Part shown: positions 1-8,011 of the stretch, piece by piece
Position numbering within the stretch: the stretch's first letter is position 1
Layout: each line of letters opens with the position of its first letter
NCBI RefSeq assembly: GCF_051603425.1
Contig: NZ_CP194411.1
Location: 248,001 to 312,000, forward strand
Reading direction: 5' to 3'
Source: Selenomonas sputigena_A
GTDB taxonomy: Bacteria > Bacillota > Negativicutes > Selenomonadales > Selenomonadaceae
Length of the DNA stretch: 64,000 nt
Translations under genes and position numbers: made by a program
Notes under the pieces: model-generated
Databases searched by the model: none
What the model saw: the letters and a program-made list of their open reading frames with translations, nothing else
What the model was told of the DNA's origin: nothing

Positions 1-562
1 TACCCGTCGTATTCTTGTCGTACTTTTGCAGGCGGTACATGCCGACGTTGCGCTTGCCCGTCTCCGGGTTCTTCGTAAAGACGAGCGGCAGCGTGATGAA
101 CGGCCCCCCGTCGTCAGGCCAGCACTTGAGGATCGGCAGGATGTCGAGCGACGGGTTCTCCATCTCCACGACTTCCTGGCACGGTGCTTTCTTCACATAT
201 TTGGGGAAATTTATCGCCTTGCGCATCTTTGGTATGAGCGTCACGAGATCCATCTTGTTCGCGAGCGAAATCTTCGGCAGGCGCATGAAAGCGCGCAGGT
301 CCTCGGCGATATCGTCGAGCTTCTCCACGCCGAGGGCGATGCACATGCGTTCCATGCTGCCGAAAGCGTTCATGAGCACGGGCATGTTATAGCCCTTGAC
401 GTTCTCAAAGAGCAGCGCGACGTTCTTTTCGCCCTCCATCTTCGAGACGCGGTCCGTGATCTCCGTGATCTCGAGCTCGGCATCGACCTCCGTACGAATA
501 CGGTGCAAAAGGCCGCGTGCCTCAAGCTCGGCGATGAACTCACGTAAATCCTTGAAAGCCAA
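1..562 (-). CDS. ubiD: UbiD-family decarboxylase, 3' part cut by the window edge
   Basis: The N-terminal 187 residues of a UbiD-type (de)carboxylase that uses prenylated FMN, here probably for menaquinone or another aromatic acid; the substrate is inferred. The visible part begins AFKDLREFIAELEARG, then EITEITDRVSK, LLFENVKGYNMPVLMNAFGS and later the PDDGGPFITLPLVFTKNPETG segment typical of the family. The start is TTG at 562, chosen because a strong GGAGGAA lies six to seven bases upstream. It follows tatC after 12 bp and closes the operon that begins with polyprenyl diphosphate synthase, which fits a quinone role. The C-terminal two thirds lie beyond base 1. Confidence 0.88.
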   Translation of the reverse strand, partial: MAFKDLREFIAELEARGLLHRIRTEVDAELEITEITDRVSKMEGEKNVALLFENVKGYNMPVLMNAFGSMERMCIALGVEKLDDIAEDLRAFMRLPKISLANKMDLVTLIPKMRKAINFPKYVKKAPCQEVVEMENPSLDILPILKCWPDDGGPFITLPLVFTKNPETGKRNVGMYRLQKYDKNTTG

Positions 563-574
563 AATGATTCCTCC

Positions 575-1507
575 TTATTTGCGCAAGACAAAACGAACGA
601 TGAGATAGCTTGCCTCATAGAGCAAGATCATGGGAACGGCGATCATCGTCTGAGAAAAAACATCGGGCGTCGGCGAGATGACGGCTCCGATGACGAAAGA
701 CAGGAACACCACGACGCGCTGCTGCCGCCAGAGAAAGGCCGAACCCACGAAGCCGAGCTTGGCGAGAACGACGATGATGAGCGGCAGCTCGAAGACACAG
801 CCAAAAGGCAGGATGAAGGCAAGCACGAAGTCGAGGTATTTGCCGAGGGAAAACAGCGGCTCTAGGGAGTCCGTGCCGAAGCCGACAAAAAACCGAATGG
901 CGGCGGGCAGCACGATGAAAAAGGAAAAAAGCAGCCCCGCAAAAAAGAGCACGACGGATGTCGGCACGATGAGGAGCAGCGCCTTTCGTTCGCGCATGGT
1001 CAGCGCCGGCAGAATAAAGCGCCAGATCTGGTAAAAAACGATGGGCACAGCAAGCAAAAAACCGCCGAACACAGCGATTTTCAAATACGTGAAAAACGCC
1101 TCGGCGGGCTGCATGTAATAGAGTTTGCCCGCCGGGGCCGTCAAACAGCGCATGATATCGTCGATGTAGAAATAGGCGACGCCGCTGCCGACAGCAACGG
1201 CGATCATGGAATAGATGAGCCGCTTTCTGAGTTCCTCGAGATGTGCAATGATGGACATGCTGCCATCCTTGCGCTCCTCCTGCGGGGACGCCGTCAAAGG
1301 AGCGGCGTCCGGGAGCGCCGCCCCCGCTCCCGCCGTCCGCTGCAAACCCGCGGCTGTTGTTTCCGCCCCGGAGCCGGCGCCTTCTGCTGCGGCATTTTCC
1401 TGAGCCGCAGCGCCTGCACGCGCCAAAAAAGCGGCTTCTTCCGCCGTGCCGGGCTCCAGTGCAGCAGCACTTTCATTCAGCGGCTGCTCGTTCTTTTCAT
1501 ATGTCAT
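575..1507 (-). CDS. tatC: Sec-independent protein translocase TatC with long Ala-rich N-terminal extension
   Basis: TatC is the multi-spanning receptor of the twin-arginine pathway, binding RR signal peptides in the inner membrane. The conserved core starts at residue 84 (MSIIAHLEELRKRL) and includes the family FFTYLKIAVFGGFLLAVP and FGCVFELPLI regions and six predicted membrane spans. In front lie 83 low-complexity residues rich in Ala, Glu and Gly, absent from usual TatC proteins of about 250 residues. The frame is open through this stretch and its ATG overlaps the tatA stop (ATGA), supporting the long form. An alternative ATG at 1258 has its own AAGGA seven bases upstream, so a shorter protein is possible. 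Confidence 0.93.
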   Translation of the reverse strand: MTYEKNEQPLNESAAALEPGTAEEAAFLARAGAAAQENAAAEGAGSGAETTAAGLQRTAGAGAALPDAAPLTASPQEERKDGSMSIIAHLEELRKRLIYSMIAVAVGSGVAYFYIDDIMRCLTAPAGKLYYMQPAEAFFTYLKIAVFGGFLLAVPIVFYQIWRFILPALTMRERKALLLIVPTSVVLFFAGLLFSFFIVLPAAIRFFVGFGTDSLEPLFSLGKYLDFVLAFILPFGCVFELPLIIVVLAKLGFVGSAFLWRQQRVVVFLSFVIGAVISPTPDVFSQTMIAVPMILLYEASYLIVRFVLRK

Positions 1508-1707
1508 TTTTCGCCCGTCTCATCTTTTTTTCCCATGGCCGGCAGCTCCGGTGTGACATCCACGGTATTGTTCTCCACCTCGGCCTTGCCCTCCTTGAAT
1601 TCCTTCACGCTCCTGCCGAGCGCCTTGCCGATTTCCGGCAACTTGCGCGGGCCAAAGATGATGAGCGCGACAAGAAGGATCGCTCCGAGTTCATATATGC
1701 CTATCAT
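1504..1707 (-). CDS. tatA: Twin-arginine translocase subunit TatA
   Basis: A 67-residue TatA-type pore subunit: short N-terminus, one hydrophobic helix (LGAILLVALIIFGP), the hinge FGPRKLPEIGK and an amphipathic helix, then a charged tail. It assembles with TatC to move folded proteins across the membrane. The gene lies between the other TatA/B paralogue (3 bp gap) and tatC (4 bp overlap), so all three are translationally linked. Confidence 0.92.
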   Translation of the reverse strand: MIGIYELGAILLVALIIFGPRKLPEIGKALGRSVKEFKEGKAEVENNTVDVTPELPAMGKKDETGEK

Positions 1708-1710
1708 CCG

Positions 1711-2046
1711 CTACCTCCCTTGCCCGTCTTCAGACTTCACGGCCGTATTCTGCTGCGCCTCGGCCGTCTTTGCGGCCCCTTCTTCCATCGGCTGCGGCGG
1801 CGCCGGCTCGGAAGCGAGCGGCTGCTGGCCTGCAGGCGGCTGTGCCGGCGGCGGCTGCACGGACTGCGGAGGAGCGCTGTTCTCCAGCGGTTTGTTCACA
1901 TCGGACATCAAACTGTTCGTCGCTTTTTTGAACTCGCTGAGCCCCTTGCCGACAGCGCGGCCGATCTCGGGCAGCTTGCCCGGCCCGAAAACAACAAGGG
2001 CAATGACAAATATCAGAATGAGCTCCGGAAAGCCCAGATTAAACAT
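1711..2046 (-). CDS. tatB: TatA/TatB-family translocase protein with Pro/Gln-rich tail
   Basis: A 111-residue second TatA/B-type protein. The N-terminus carries a membrane helix (FPELILIFVIALVVFGPGK) and the family hinge FGPGKLPEIGRAVGKG, followed by an amphipathic helix. After residue 60 it has a Pro/Ala/Gln-rich tail (QPPPAQPPAGQQP). Firmicutes often carry two TatA-like proteins without a true TatB; its first place in the tat block and longer tail suggest, without proving, a TatB-like role. It sits 51 bp after the polyprenyl synthase gene. Confidence 0.85.
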   Translation of the reverse strand: MFNLGFPELILIFVIALVVFGPGKLPEIGRAVGKGLSEFKKATNSLMSDVNKPLENSAPPQSVQPPPAQPPAGQQPLASEPAPPQPMEEGAAKTAEAQQNTAVKSEDGQGR

Positions 2047-2097
2047 AGCTTTTCCCCCTTACGGAAAGTCTGCTTCAACCCAAGCAGAAAGGACCCT

Positions 2098-3072
2098 CTA
2101 GGATTCGCGCTTGGCGATATAGTCAGCCGCCTGACAGAAGGTTTCGCGCACCTTCTTCGGCAGCCCGGCAGGCAGCGCCTTCTTGGACTCGCCCAAAAAC
2201 TCCTGCACCTTCCCCTGTGCATAATCGATGCCGTCCGATGTCCGTACGATTTCCAGAGCACGCTCGACATCGGTGCGCGTCATCTTCTCATTCGTCACGA
2301 TGGAAAGAAGCTCCTCCTTGCAGGTGCTTACCTCAAGGGCACGAATCACCGGCAGTGTCACGATTCCCTCGTGGATATCGTTGCCCGCCGGTTTGCCGAT
2401 CTTCTTCTTGTCCGAGGTCAGATCGAGCAGATCGTCCGTAATCTGAAATGCCATGCCCAAATACTTTCCATAGGTATGGAGACCTCGCTCGGCCTCCTCG
2501 CCCAAGTCTGCGACAATCGCACCGAGCTCACAGCACGTCGCAAGGAAATTTGCCGTTTTCTTCGCGATGCGCTCGTAATACTCGTCAAGATCGCATGAGG
2601 CGTGATAAAGTTCCTTGTTCTGGATGAGCTCACCCGCGCTCAGATCCATGATGAGCCGCGCGACGCGGCCTGACACGCGGTCGCCGTAGCCATTTTCCAC
2701 GATGAGCAGAAACGCGCGGGCAAACAGGTAGTCACCCGAGAGAATCGCCTGCTGGTTGCCCCACATAGAATTTGCCGTAGCCGCCCCGCGCCGCGTATCC
2801 GCATGATCGAGCACGTCGTCATGCACGAGCGAAGCCATATGGATGAGCTCAAGCGCCACAGCCAACGGCATCAAGCGGCGTATGTCGAAATCCTTTCCGC
2901 TCCGCGCCGCCAGGAAAAAGAGCGCCGGCCGCAGCCTCTTGCCGCCGGATTTCACGAGATGCGTGCCGATTTCCGTAATGCGTCCCACCGGCGAGACAAC
3001 CGCCTGCAAAAGCTCTTCCTCCAGAAGCGCAAGATCTTTCTTTATCACATGAAACATCGAATTGATGAACAT
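2098..3072 (-). CDS. Polyprenyl diphosphate synthase (heptaprenyl/octaprenyl type)
   Basis: A trans-isoprenyl diphosphate synthase of 324 residues that would extend farnesyl diphosphate with isopentenyl diphosphate to make the quinone side chain. Both Asp-rich motifs are present: LVHDDVLDHADTRRG (DDxxD) and QITDDLLDLTSD, with GGKRLRP near the N-terminus for the pyrophosphate. The ATG at 3072 has AGGTG five bases upstream; a second Met at 3057 is possible. It is the first gene of the operon with tatB, tatA, tatC and ubiD, and is preceded by a good promoter-like sequence. The chain length of the product cannot be read from the sequence. Confidence 0.9.
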   Translation of the reverse strand: MFINSMFHVIKKDLALLEEELLQAVVSPVGRITEIGTHLVKSGGKRLRPALFFLAARSGKDFDIRRLMPLAVALELIHMASLVHDDVLDHADTRRGAATANSMWGNQQAILSGDYLFARAFLLIVENGYGDRVSGRVARLIMDLSAGELIQNKELYHASCDLDEYYERIAKKTANFLATCCELGAIVADLGEEAERGLHTYGKYLGMAFQITDDLLDLTSDKKKIGKPAGNDIHEGIVTLPVIRALEVSTCKEELLSIVTNEKMTRTDVERALEIVRTSDGIDYAQGKVQEFLGESKKALPAGLPKKVRETFCQAADYIAKRES

Positions 3073-3109
3073 TCCATCACCTACACGTTTACGATTTCAT
3101 AATGCTTTC

Positions 3110-3138
3110 ATAATACACCATTCATGCTCTTTTGTCAT
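3110..3138 (-). promoter_or_regulatory. Predicted sigma-70 promoter for the polyprenyl synthase-tat-ubiD operon
   Basis: On the minus strand ATGACA (3138-3133), a 17-base spacer and TATTAT (3115-3110). It lies 38 bp upstream of the polyprenyl synthase ATG. Found by eye; the transcription start is not known. Confidence 0.5.
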
Positions 3139-3184
3139 GAACTTTCTTTGACCGCCGCCCTTTTCTCCGCACAAAAAATCATGC

Positions 3185-3616
3185 TCAAAGAAGCTTCTTG
3201 TCGAGTTCTTCCTGCCAGGCAACAAGATCCGAGAGCCGCACATGATCGATGACGTCCTTGAGCGCCTCATGCAGCTTCTGCCAGAGCAGAAGCGTCGCAC
3301 ATCGCTCGTGGCGCGAACAGTCGTTGATCTCCATATCCATGCAGGCAACAGGCGCAAGGCTCCCTTCGATAAGACACAGGATGCTGCCGACCGTATATTC
3401 CGACGGATCCCGCATCAGCCGGTAGCCGCCCTGCGGCCCACGGCTGCTCTTGACAAAGCCGGCCTTGTTGAGCACAGAAACAATCTGCTCGAGATACTTC
3501 TCCGAAATCTCCTGCCTGCGTGCGATGTCCTTGATGCGCACCGGCTCATCCTGCCCTTGCAGCGCAATATCCATCATGAGACGCAGCGCATATCTTCCCC
3601 TCGTTGAAATCTTCAT
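3185..3616 (-). CDS. Rrf2-family transcriptional regulator with three conserved-type cysteines
   Basis: A 143-residue Rrf2 regulator. The N-terminal winged helix reads MKISTRGRYALRLMMDIA, then KDIARRQEISEKYLEQIV and the wing SSRGPQGGYRLMRDP. Three cysteines follow near residue 90 (ACMDMEINDCSRHERC) with spacings of seven and five intervening residues, resembling the Fe-S ligands of IscR but spaced differently, so a redox or iron-sulfur sensor is plausible. No isc or suf genes are adjacent, so the target is unknown; autoregulation is suggested by a palindrome over its promoter. It is transcribed away from deoD. Confidence 0.9.
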   Translation of the reverse strand: MKISTRGRYALRLMMDIALQGQDEPVRIKDIARRQEISEKYLEQIVSVLNKAGFVKSSRGPQGGYRLMRDPSEYTVGSILCLIEGSLAPVACMDMEINDCSRHERCATLLLWQKLHEALKDVIDHVRLSDLVAWQEELDKKLL

Positions 3617-3654
3617 ATATTTTCCCCCGCTTGGTTAAAATTTTTCCGTATACC

Positions 3655-3677
3655 ATTATATCATTCCTATATGATAT
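3655..3677 (-). promoter_or_regulatory. -10 element and overlapping AT-rich palindrome upstream of the Rrf2 gene
   Basis: The minus-strand TATAAT (3660-3655) is overlapped by an inverted repeat ATATCAT-N6-ATGATAT at 3658-3677. The position fits an autorepressor operator for the Rrf2 protein. The -35 region is weak. Confidence 0.45.
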
Positions 3678-3744
3678 ATTTATATATTACCATTATAGCG
3701 CATTTTCGGCAAACCGGAAAAGTCGAAAAGAATGCGCGCCGCCC

Positions 3745-3773
3745 TTTGCAAACTTCCTTGAACCCCGTATAAT
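3745..3773 (+). promoter_or_regulatory. Predicted promoter of deoD
   Basis: TTTGCA at 3745, a 17-base spacer and a perfect TATAAT at 3768-3773, 44 bp upstream of the deoD ATG. AGGAGG follows at about 3803. Confidence 0.55.
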
Positions 3774-3817
3774 ACAAAGAGACATTTCATCCAAAAACAC
3801 GCAAGGAGGAAAAGATC

Positions 3818-4534
3818 ATGCCAACACCACATAATTCCGCCCAGCCCGGCGATATTGCCGAGCGCATCCTGCTGCCCGGCGACCCGCTGCGCGCAAAATA
3901 CATCGCTGAAAACTTCCTGGAGGACAGCCGGGAATACACGCGCGTGCGCAATGTGCTCGGCTATACGGGCAAATACAAGGGCGTGCCCGTTTCCGTCCAG
4001 GGCACGGGCATGGGCATGCCGTCGATCGCCATTTATGCCCACGAGCTCATCCATGTCTACGGCGTCAAAAAACTCCTGCGCGTCGGCAGCTGCGGCGCAC
4101 TGGCAAAGGACATCCACATCCGCGACATCGTCATCGCCCAGGGCACGACAACGGATTCTTCCATGCCGCGCAATATCTTCGGCGCTTCCGTCAACTTCGC
4201 GCCGCTCGCTGACTTTTCCCTGCTCGAGCGTGCCGTCAGCCGGGCGCGTGAAAAGGAACTTCCCGTACGCGTCGGCAATGTGCTCTCGCAGGATCGCTTC
4301 TACGATGATGAAATCGATTTCCAGAAGCTCCTTTCCTACGGCGTTCTCGCCGCCGAAATGGAAACAGCGGCGCTCTACCTGCTCGCCGCCAAATTCGGCG
4401 TGCAGGCGCTCGGCATTTTCACCGTCAGCGACCACATCACCTGCAAGGAAAAACCTTCAACGCCGGAGGAACGCGAGACATCGTTCAACGATATGATCAC
4501 CCTCTCACTCGAAACCATCATCGCGGAAGAATGA
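3818..4534 (+). CDS. deoD: Purine-nucleoside phosphorylase, DeoD type
   Basis: A 238-residue hexameric-type purine nucleoside phosphorylase that splits (deoxy)inosine, guanosine or adenosine with phosphate for purine salvage. Recognised from LLPGDPLRAKYIAENF at the phosphate site, GTGMGMPSIAIYAHEL, RVGSCGAL, EMETAALY for ribose binding and the catalytic VSDH near residue 205. The length matches the family. It has its own promoter, an AAGGAGG ribosome site and a terminator, so it is a single-gene unit. Confidence 0.96.
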   Translation: MPTPHNSAQPGDIAERILLPGDPLRAKYIAENFLEDSREYTRVRNVLGYTGKYKGVPVSVQGTGMGMPSIAIYAHELIHVYGVKKLLRVGSCGALAKDIHIRDIVIAQGTTTDSSMPRNIFGASVNFAPLADFSLLERAVSRAREKELPVRVGNVLSQDRFYDDEIDFQKLLSYGVLAAEMETAALYLLAAKFGVQALGIFTVSDHITCKEKPSTPEERETSFNDMITLSLETIIAEE

Positions 4535-4576
4535 TCCGCAGCCCTCGTTGGCTGAGGCCCCCATCGCACATACGAA

Positions 4577-4610
4577 AACAACCCTGCGGAACCATTACCG
4601 CAGGGTTGTT
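4577..4610 (+). terminator. Rho-independent terminator after deoD
   Basis: Perfect stem AACCCTGCGG / CCGCAGGGTT with an eight-base loop, followed by GTTTTA. The stem is symmetric, so it could also stop the convergent secreted-protein gene. Confidence 0.8.
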
Positions 4611-4651
4611 TTATGCGAATCACCGCAAGTTTTTCATTTTCAGCATACCGC

Positions 4652-5278
4652 TTACTGATGCAGGGCGTCGTAGACCCAGTCGGAGTTCAGCTTGCGCATG
4701 GAGATGCGAAGCCCGGCGTCCGTCCTGTTCATGGACAGTGCGAAGAATTTCTCCGTGCCGTGGTCGTTGATCTTGAAAATGCTGTCGAAATGGTTGCCCC
4801 TGCCGTAGAAGCTCAAAAACGTCATCGGATAGGTATTGAACGTTCCGTTGCGGAAAAACGCCACCAGGTTGTTGTCGGAATCGTACCAATGTCCGTCGAG
4901 GTAATCATAGGCGCTGTCGGGTACAATAAAACGTTCCTTATGCACGGCAACGCCGTTCAGGCGGACGGACGGGCGAAAGAACGGATTGTTCTTTTCCTTG
5001 TCATTTTTCGCTTCGTTCGAGTACTCGACGGGAATGTTGCGGAAGCCGCCGGGCTCCTGCACCTGCACAGCCGCTGCGAAGTTGCCGGGCGTGCCCGTCA
5101 TCGTGATCATTTCCATTTCATACGTGTTGAGATTGCCGTTGCGAACGATGGCGAACAGCGTGCCGTTCTCGTCGTACCAGCTGCCCTCGAGATAATCAAG
5201 CTCCGAATATGCCTCTGCCTGCGGTGCCGCAAGGAACAGGGAACAAGCAAAAAGAGCCACGGCCAGGAATTTCTTCAT
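4652..5278 (-). CDS. Secreted protein with two tandem repeats, function unknown
   Basis: A 208-residue protein with a clear signal peptide (MKKFLAVALFACSLFLAAPQ, cleavage expected after AEA). The start at 5278 is preferred over an upstream Met because it begins the signal peptide and has AGGAGG seven bases upstream. The mature part holds two copies of one module: YLEGSWYDENGTLFAIVRNG with NTYEM near residue 27, and YLDGHWYDSDNNLVAFFRNG with NTYPM near residue 120. I do not recognise a named family; a periplasmic or surface role is inferred. It lies 80 bp after the CDF gene. Confidence 0.8.
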   Translation of the reverse strand: MKKFLAVALFACSLFLAAPQAEAYSELDYLEGSWYDENGTLFAIVRNGNLNTYEMEMITMTGTPGNFAAAVQVQEPGGFRNIPVEYSNEAKNDKEKNNPFFRPSVRLNGVAVHKERFIVPDSAYDYLDGHWYDSDNNLVAFFRNGTFNTYPMTFLSFYGRGNHFDSIFKINDHGTEKFFALSMNRTDAGLRISMRKLNSDWVYDALHQ

Positions 5279-5358
5279 TTTTTCTGCCTCCTTAAATAAC
5301 ATTGCATGTCTATATTCTTCGTCTGGGCTTAAACTCCTGCTTTTAAGACCTAATTTCC

Positions 5359-6528
5359 TTAACAATAAAACCGGTCGATTTGGATAACGGGATAATAGCG
5401 TGCGTTCAGCTTCTTGATCTCGCGTTGGAGGAAGAAGCGAAGAGCCTCATCCGTCATCTTGCAGTCGGGCGCAACCTGTACATCAAAGATGAGCTTCCTG
5501 CCGCCTCCCTTTGCCGTCGTCATGCGGAAATCGTGAATGGAGCTGCCCAGCTTCTCCCGCTGCACCAGCGCCTCGATTTCCTCGCGCACGCGGTTTGTCT
5601 CCGGGTCGTCGACAACAACGGGATCCATATGCACGGTAACGATGATGCGATATTTCCTGCGCAGGAGCTCCTCGAGCCCATCCACGATCTCGTGCGCCTT
5701 GAGGAAATCCATCGAAGCCGGCACCTCGGCATGAACCGAGGCAAAGATACGTCCCGGTCCATAGTCATGGATAATGATGTCATGGACGCCCGTGATACAG
5801 CGATGCCGAAGGACTGTCTTCCCGATGCCTTGGACAAGCGCCTTATCGGGCGGCTTGCCGAGGAGCGGCTGCAGCGTATCGCGTGCCGACTCCCAGCCGC
5901 TGTGCAGGATGAAAAGGGCTACGAGGATTCCTGCCCAGCCGTCGATATCAATGCCGCTCAAGTAGTAGAGGGCAAGGCTCACGACGACGACAATCGTCGC
6001 AACGCAGTCGTTCAGGCTGTCTGCGGCAGCAGCACGGATGGCGGCCGAATCAATGCGCGCACCGATCGTCTTGTTGAAGCGTCCGAGCCAGAGCTGCAGG
6101 CCGATGGATGCCGCGAGGATGACAAGCATGGGCAAATCGACTTCGGGTGGACTCGGCTCTATGATTTTTTCAACGGATGCTTCCAGAAGCTTGAAGCCAA
6201 TCAGAAGAATCAGGCCTGCGATGCAGAAGCCGGCCACATACTCAACGCGCCCGTGCCCGTAAGGATGCTCGGCATCCGCCGGCTTTGCCGCAAGGCGGAA
6301 GCCCAGCAGCGTCGCAATCGACGCTGCCGCATCCGCGAGGTTATGAATGGCGTCGGCAACGACGGAAACGGCACCGCTCATAAGCCCTAAGAGGAGTTTT
6401 ACACCGCTGAGGATGAGATTTACTGCGATGCCGACGCGTCCGCTGAGGCTGCCGTAGGCATAGCGCACTTCGGGCAGCGTCGTTTTTTCATAATCTCGAA
6501 TAAAACGACGGAAAAGAAATTCATACAT
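5359..6528 (-). CDS. Cation diffusion facilitator (CDF) metal exporter with C-terminal extension
   Basis: A 389-residue proton-coupled divalent metal exporter. The CDF core of six membrane spans includes HNLADAAAS in the second span and DSLNDCVAT in the fifth, so the metal quartet reads HxxxD plus DxxxD. A cytoplasmic domain follows, with IHDYGPGRIFASVHAEVP. About 80 residues after VHMDPVVVDDPETN form an extra C-terminal domain (FRMTTAKGGGRKLIFDVQVA) not found in the short FieF type. Metal specificity cannot be assigned. The gene follows the M18 aminopeptidase by 7 bp and is co-transcribed with it. Confidence 0.92.
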   Translation of the reverse strand: MYEFLFRRFIRDYEKTTLPEVRYAYGSLSGRVGIAVNLILSGVKLLLGLMSGAVSVVADAIHNLADAAASIATLLGFRLAAKPADAEHPYGHGRVEYVAGFCIAGLILLIGFKLLEASVEKIIEPSPPEVDLPMLVILAASIGLQLWLGRFNKTIGARIDSAAIRAAAADSLNDCVATIVVVVSLALYYLSGIDIDGWAGILVALFILHSGWESARDTLQPLLGKPPDKALVQGIGKTVLRHRCITGVHDIIIHDYGPGRIFASVHAEVPASMDFLKAHEIVDGLEELLRRKYRIIVTVHMDPVVVDDPETNRVREEIEALVQREKLGSSIHDFRMTTAKGGGRKLIFDVQVAPDCKMTDEALRFFLQREIKKLNARYYPVIQIDRFYC

Positions 6529-6535
6529 CCCGTCT

Positions 6536-7930
6536 TTACGCCTCCGTCAAAAACGCCGTATAGCCTTTCTTCACTTCATAGACGTCGACCTTGCTCGTGA
6601 CTTCCCACGGGGCATGCATCGAAAGGACGGCCACGCCGCTGTCGATGACCTGCATGCCATAGAGCGCCATGATATAGGCGATCGTACCGCCGCCGCCGAG
6701 ATCGACCTTGCCAAGCTCGGCGGATTGGTAATGCACGCCGTGTTTATCCAGCATGGCACGCAGCTCGCCGAGGTATTCGGCGTTTGCATCGTTCGAGCCC
6801 GACTTGCCGCGTGCGCCCGTGAACTTGTTGAACACCATGCCATGCCCGAGATGCGCTACATTCCGCTTATCAAAGGCCTCTGCATAGAGCGCATCGTAGC
6901 CCGAGGAAACATCGGAGGAAAGCATCTTGGAGTTCGCAAGCGCACGGCGCACGGCAAGCTCGGAATACTGCCCGAGCGTGTTCATCAGTTCGGCCAACAT
7001 ATTCTCGAAGAAGTGCGACTGCATCCCCGTCGCACCGACACTGCCGATTTCCTCCTTGTCGACGAGCAGGCAGCAGGCCGTGCGCTTGAGCCTTCCCGTT
7101 TCGAGCATGGCGGCAAGCGAGGTGTAGGAGCAAACGCGGTCATCCTGCCCGTAGCCAAGGATCATGCTGCGATCGAGCCCCATTTCCCGCGCCGGCCCTG
7201 CCGGTACGAAGGAGAGCTCCGCCGACAGAAAATCCTCTTCCTCCATGCCGTACTTCTCCTTCAGGAGATGCAGCACATTTTTCTGCGCCGCCTCCTTCTC
7301 CTCGCCCTGCAGCGGCAGCGTGCCGACGAGCACGTCGAGCTTTTCGCCCTCGATCACTTTCGCCGCCGGCTTCTTGAGCTGTTCCTGCGAAAGATGCACG
7401 AGGAGATCCGTCACGCAAAAAGCCGGCTCCGACGCATCCTCACCGATCGTCACATCAAGCACCGTGCCGTCCTTCTTCACGACAACGCCGTGCAGCGCCA
7501 AAGGCACCGTAACCCACTGGTACTTCTTGATGCCTCCATAGTAATGCGTGTCGAGGTAGGCAAGACCGCTGTCCTCATAAAGCGGGTTCTGCTTCACATC
7601 AAGACGGCAGGTGTCAATATGCGCACCGAGAATCGCCATGCCGTTTTCGATGGGTTCCGTACCGACATTGAAGAGTGCAAGCGCCTTCTTCATATAGACG
7701 GCATAGACCTTTGCTCCCGGCGCGAGCTGCCTGCCCGACTGGATGACGGTGTCGAGGTTCTCATAGCCTGCAGCCTCAGCCCGGCGCACGATCTCCCTGA
7801 CGCTTTCGCGTTCCGTCTTGCATTCCGACAGGAACCGGATATAGCCTTGGGAAAGCTTCTCCAGCTCCGCTTTCTCGGCTGCAGAGTAGGTAGTCCAAGG
7901 CAATTTCTTCTTGTCTTTTTCTTTTGCCAT
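6536..7930 (-). CDS. M18-family aminopeptidase (type 1, ApeA-like)
   Basis: A 464-residue dinuclear-zinc aminopeptidase that removes N-terminal residues from cytoplasmic peptides. Metal and catalytic motifs are visible: LGAHIDTCRLD for the first His-Asp, LLVDKEEIGSVGATG with the catalytic Glu pair, NDANAEYLGELRAML and the late VLSMHAPWEVTSK His ligand. The ATG at 7930 has AGGTG seven bases upstream. A second M18 gene of another subtype lies at 27570-28910. Part of the birA-coaX-dusB-M18-CDF run. Confidence 0.92.
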   Translation of the reverse strand: MAKEKDKKKLPWTTYSAAEKAELEKLSQGYIRFLSECKTERESVREIVRRAEAAGYENLDTVIQSGRQLAPGAKVYAVYMKKALALFNVGTEPIENGMAILGAHIDTCRLDVKQNPLYEDSGLAYLDTHYYGGIKKYQWVTVPLALHGVVVKKDGTVLDVTIGEDASEPAFCVTDLLVHLSQEQLKKPAAKVIEGEKLDVLVGTLPLQGEEKEAAQKNVLHLLKEKYGMEEEDFLSAELSFVPAGPAREMGLDRSMILGYGQDDRVCSYTSLAAMLETGRLKRTACCLLVDKEEIGSVGATGMQSHFFENMLAELMNTLGQYSELAVRRALANSKMLSSDVSSGYDALYAEAFDKRNVAHLGHGMVFNKFTGARGKSGSNDANAEYLGELRAMLDKHGVHYQSAELGKVDLGGGGTIAYIMALYGMQVIDSGVAVLSMHAPWEVTSKVDVYEVKKGYTAFLTEA

Positions 7931-8011
7931 TTTTTATCACCTATTTTCCGGGATGACGAATTTTTTTCGCATCCCCGCCCTAAAACCGCCGCTCACTTCC
8001 CGGCGATTTTC

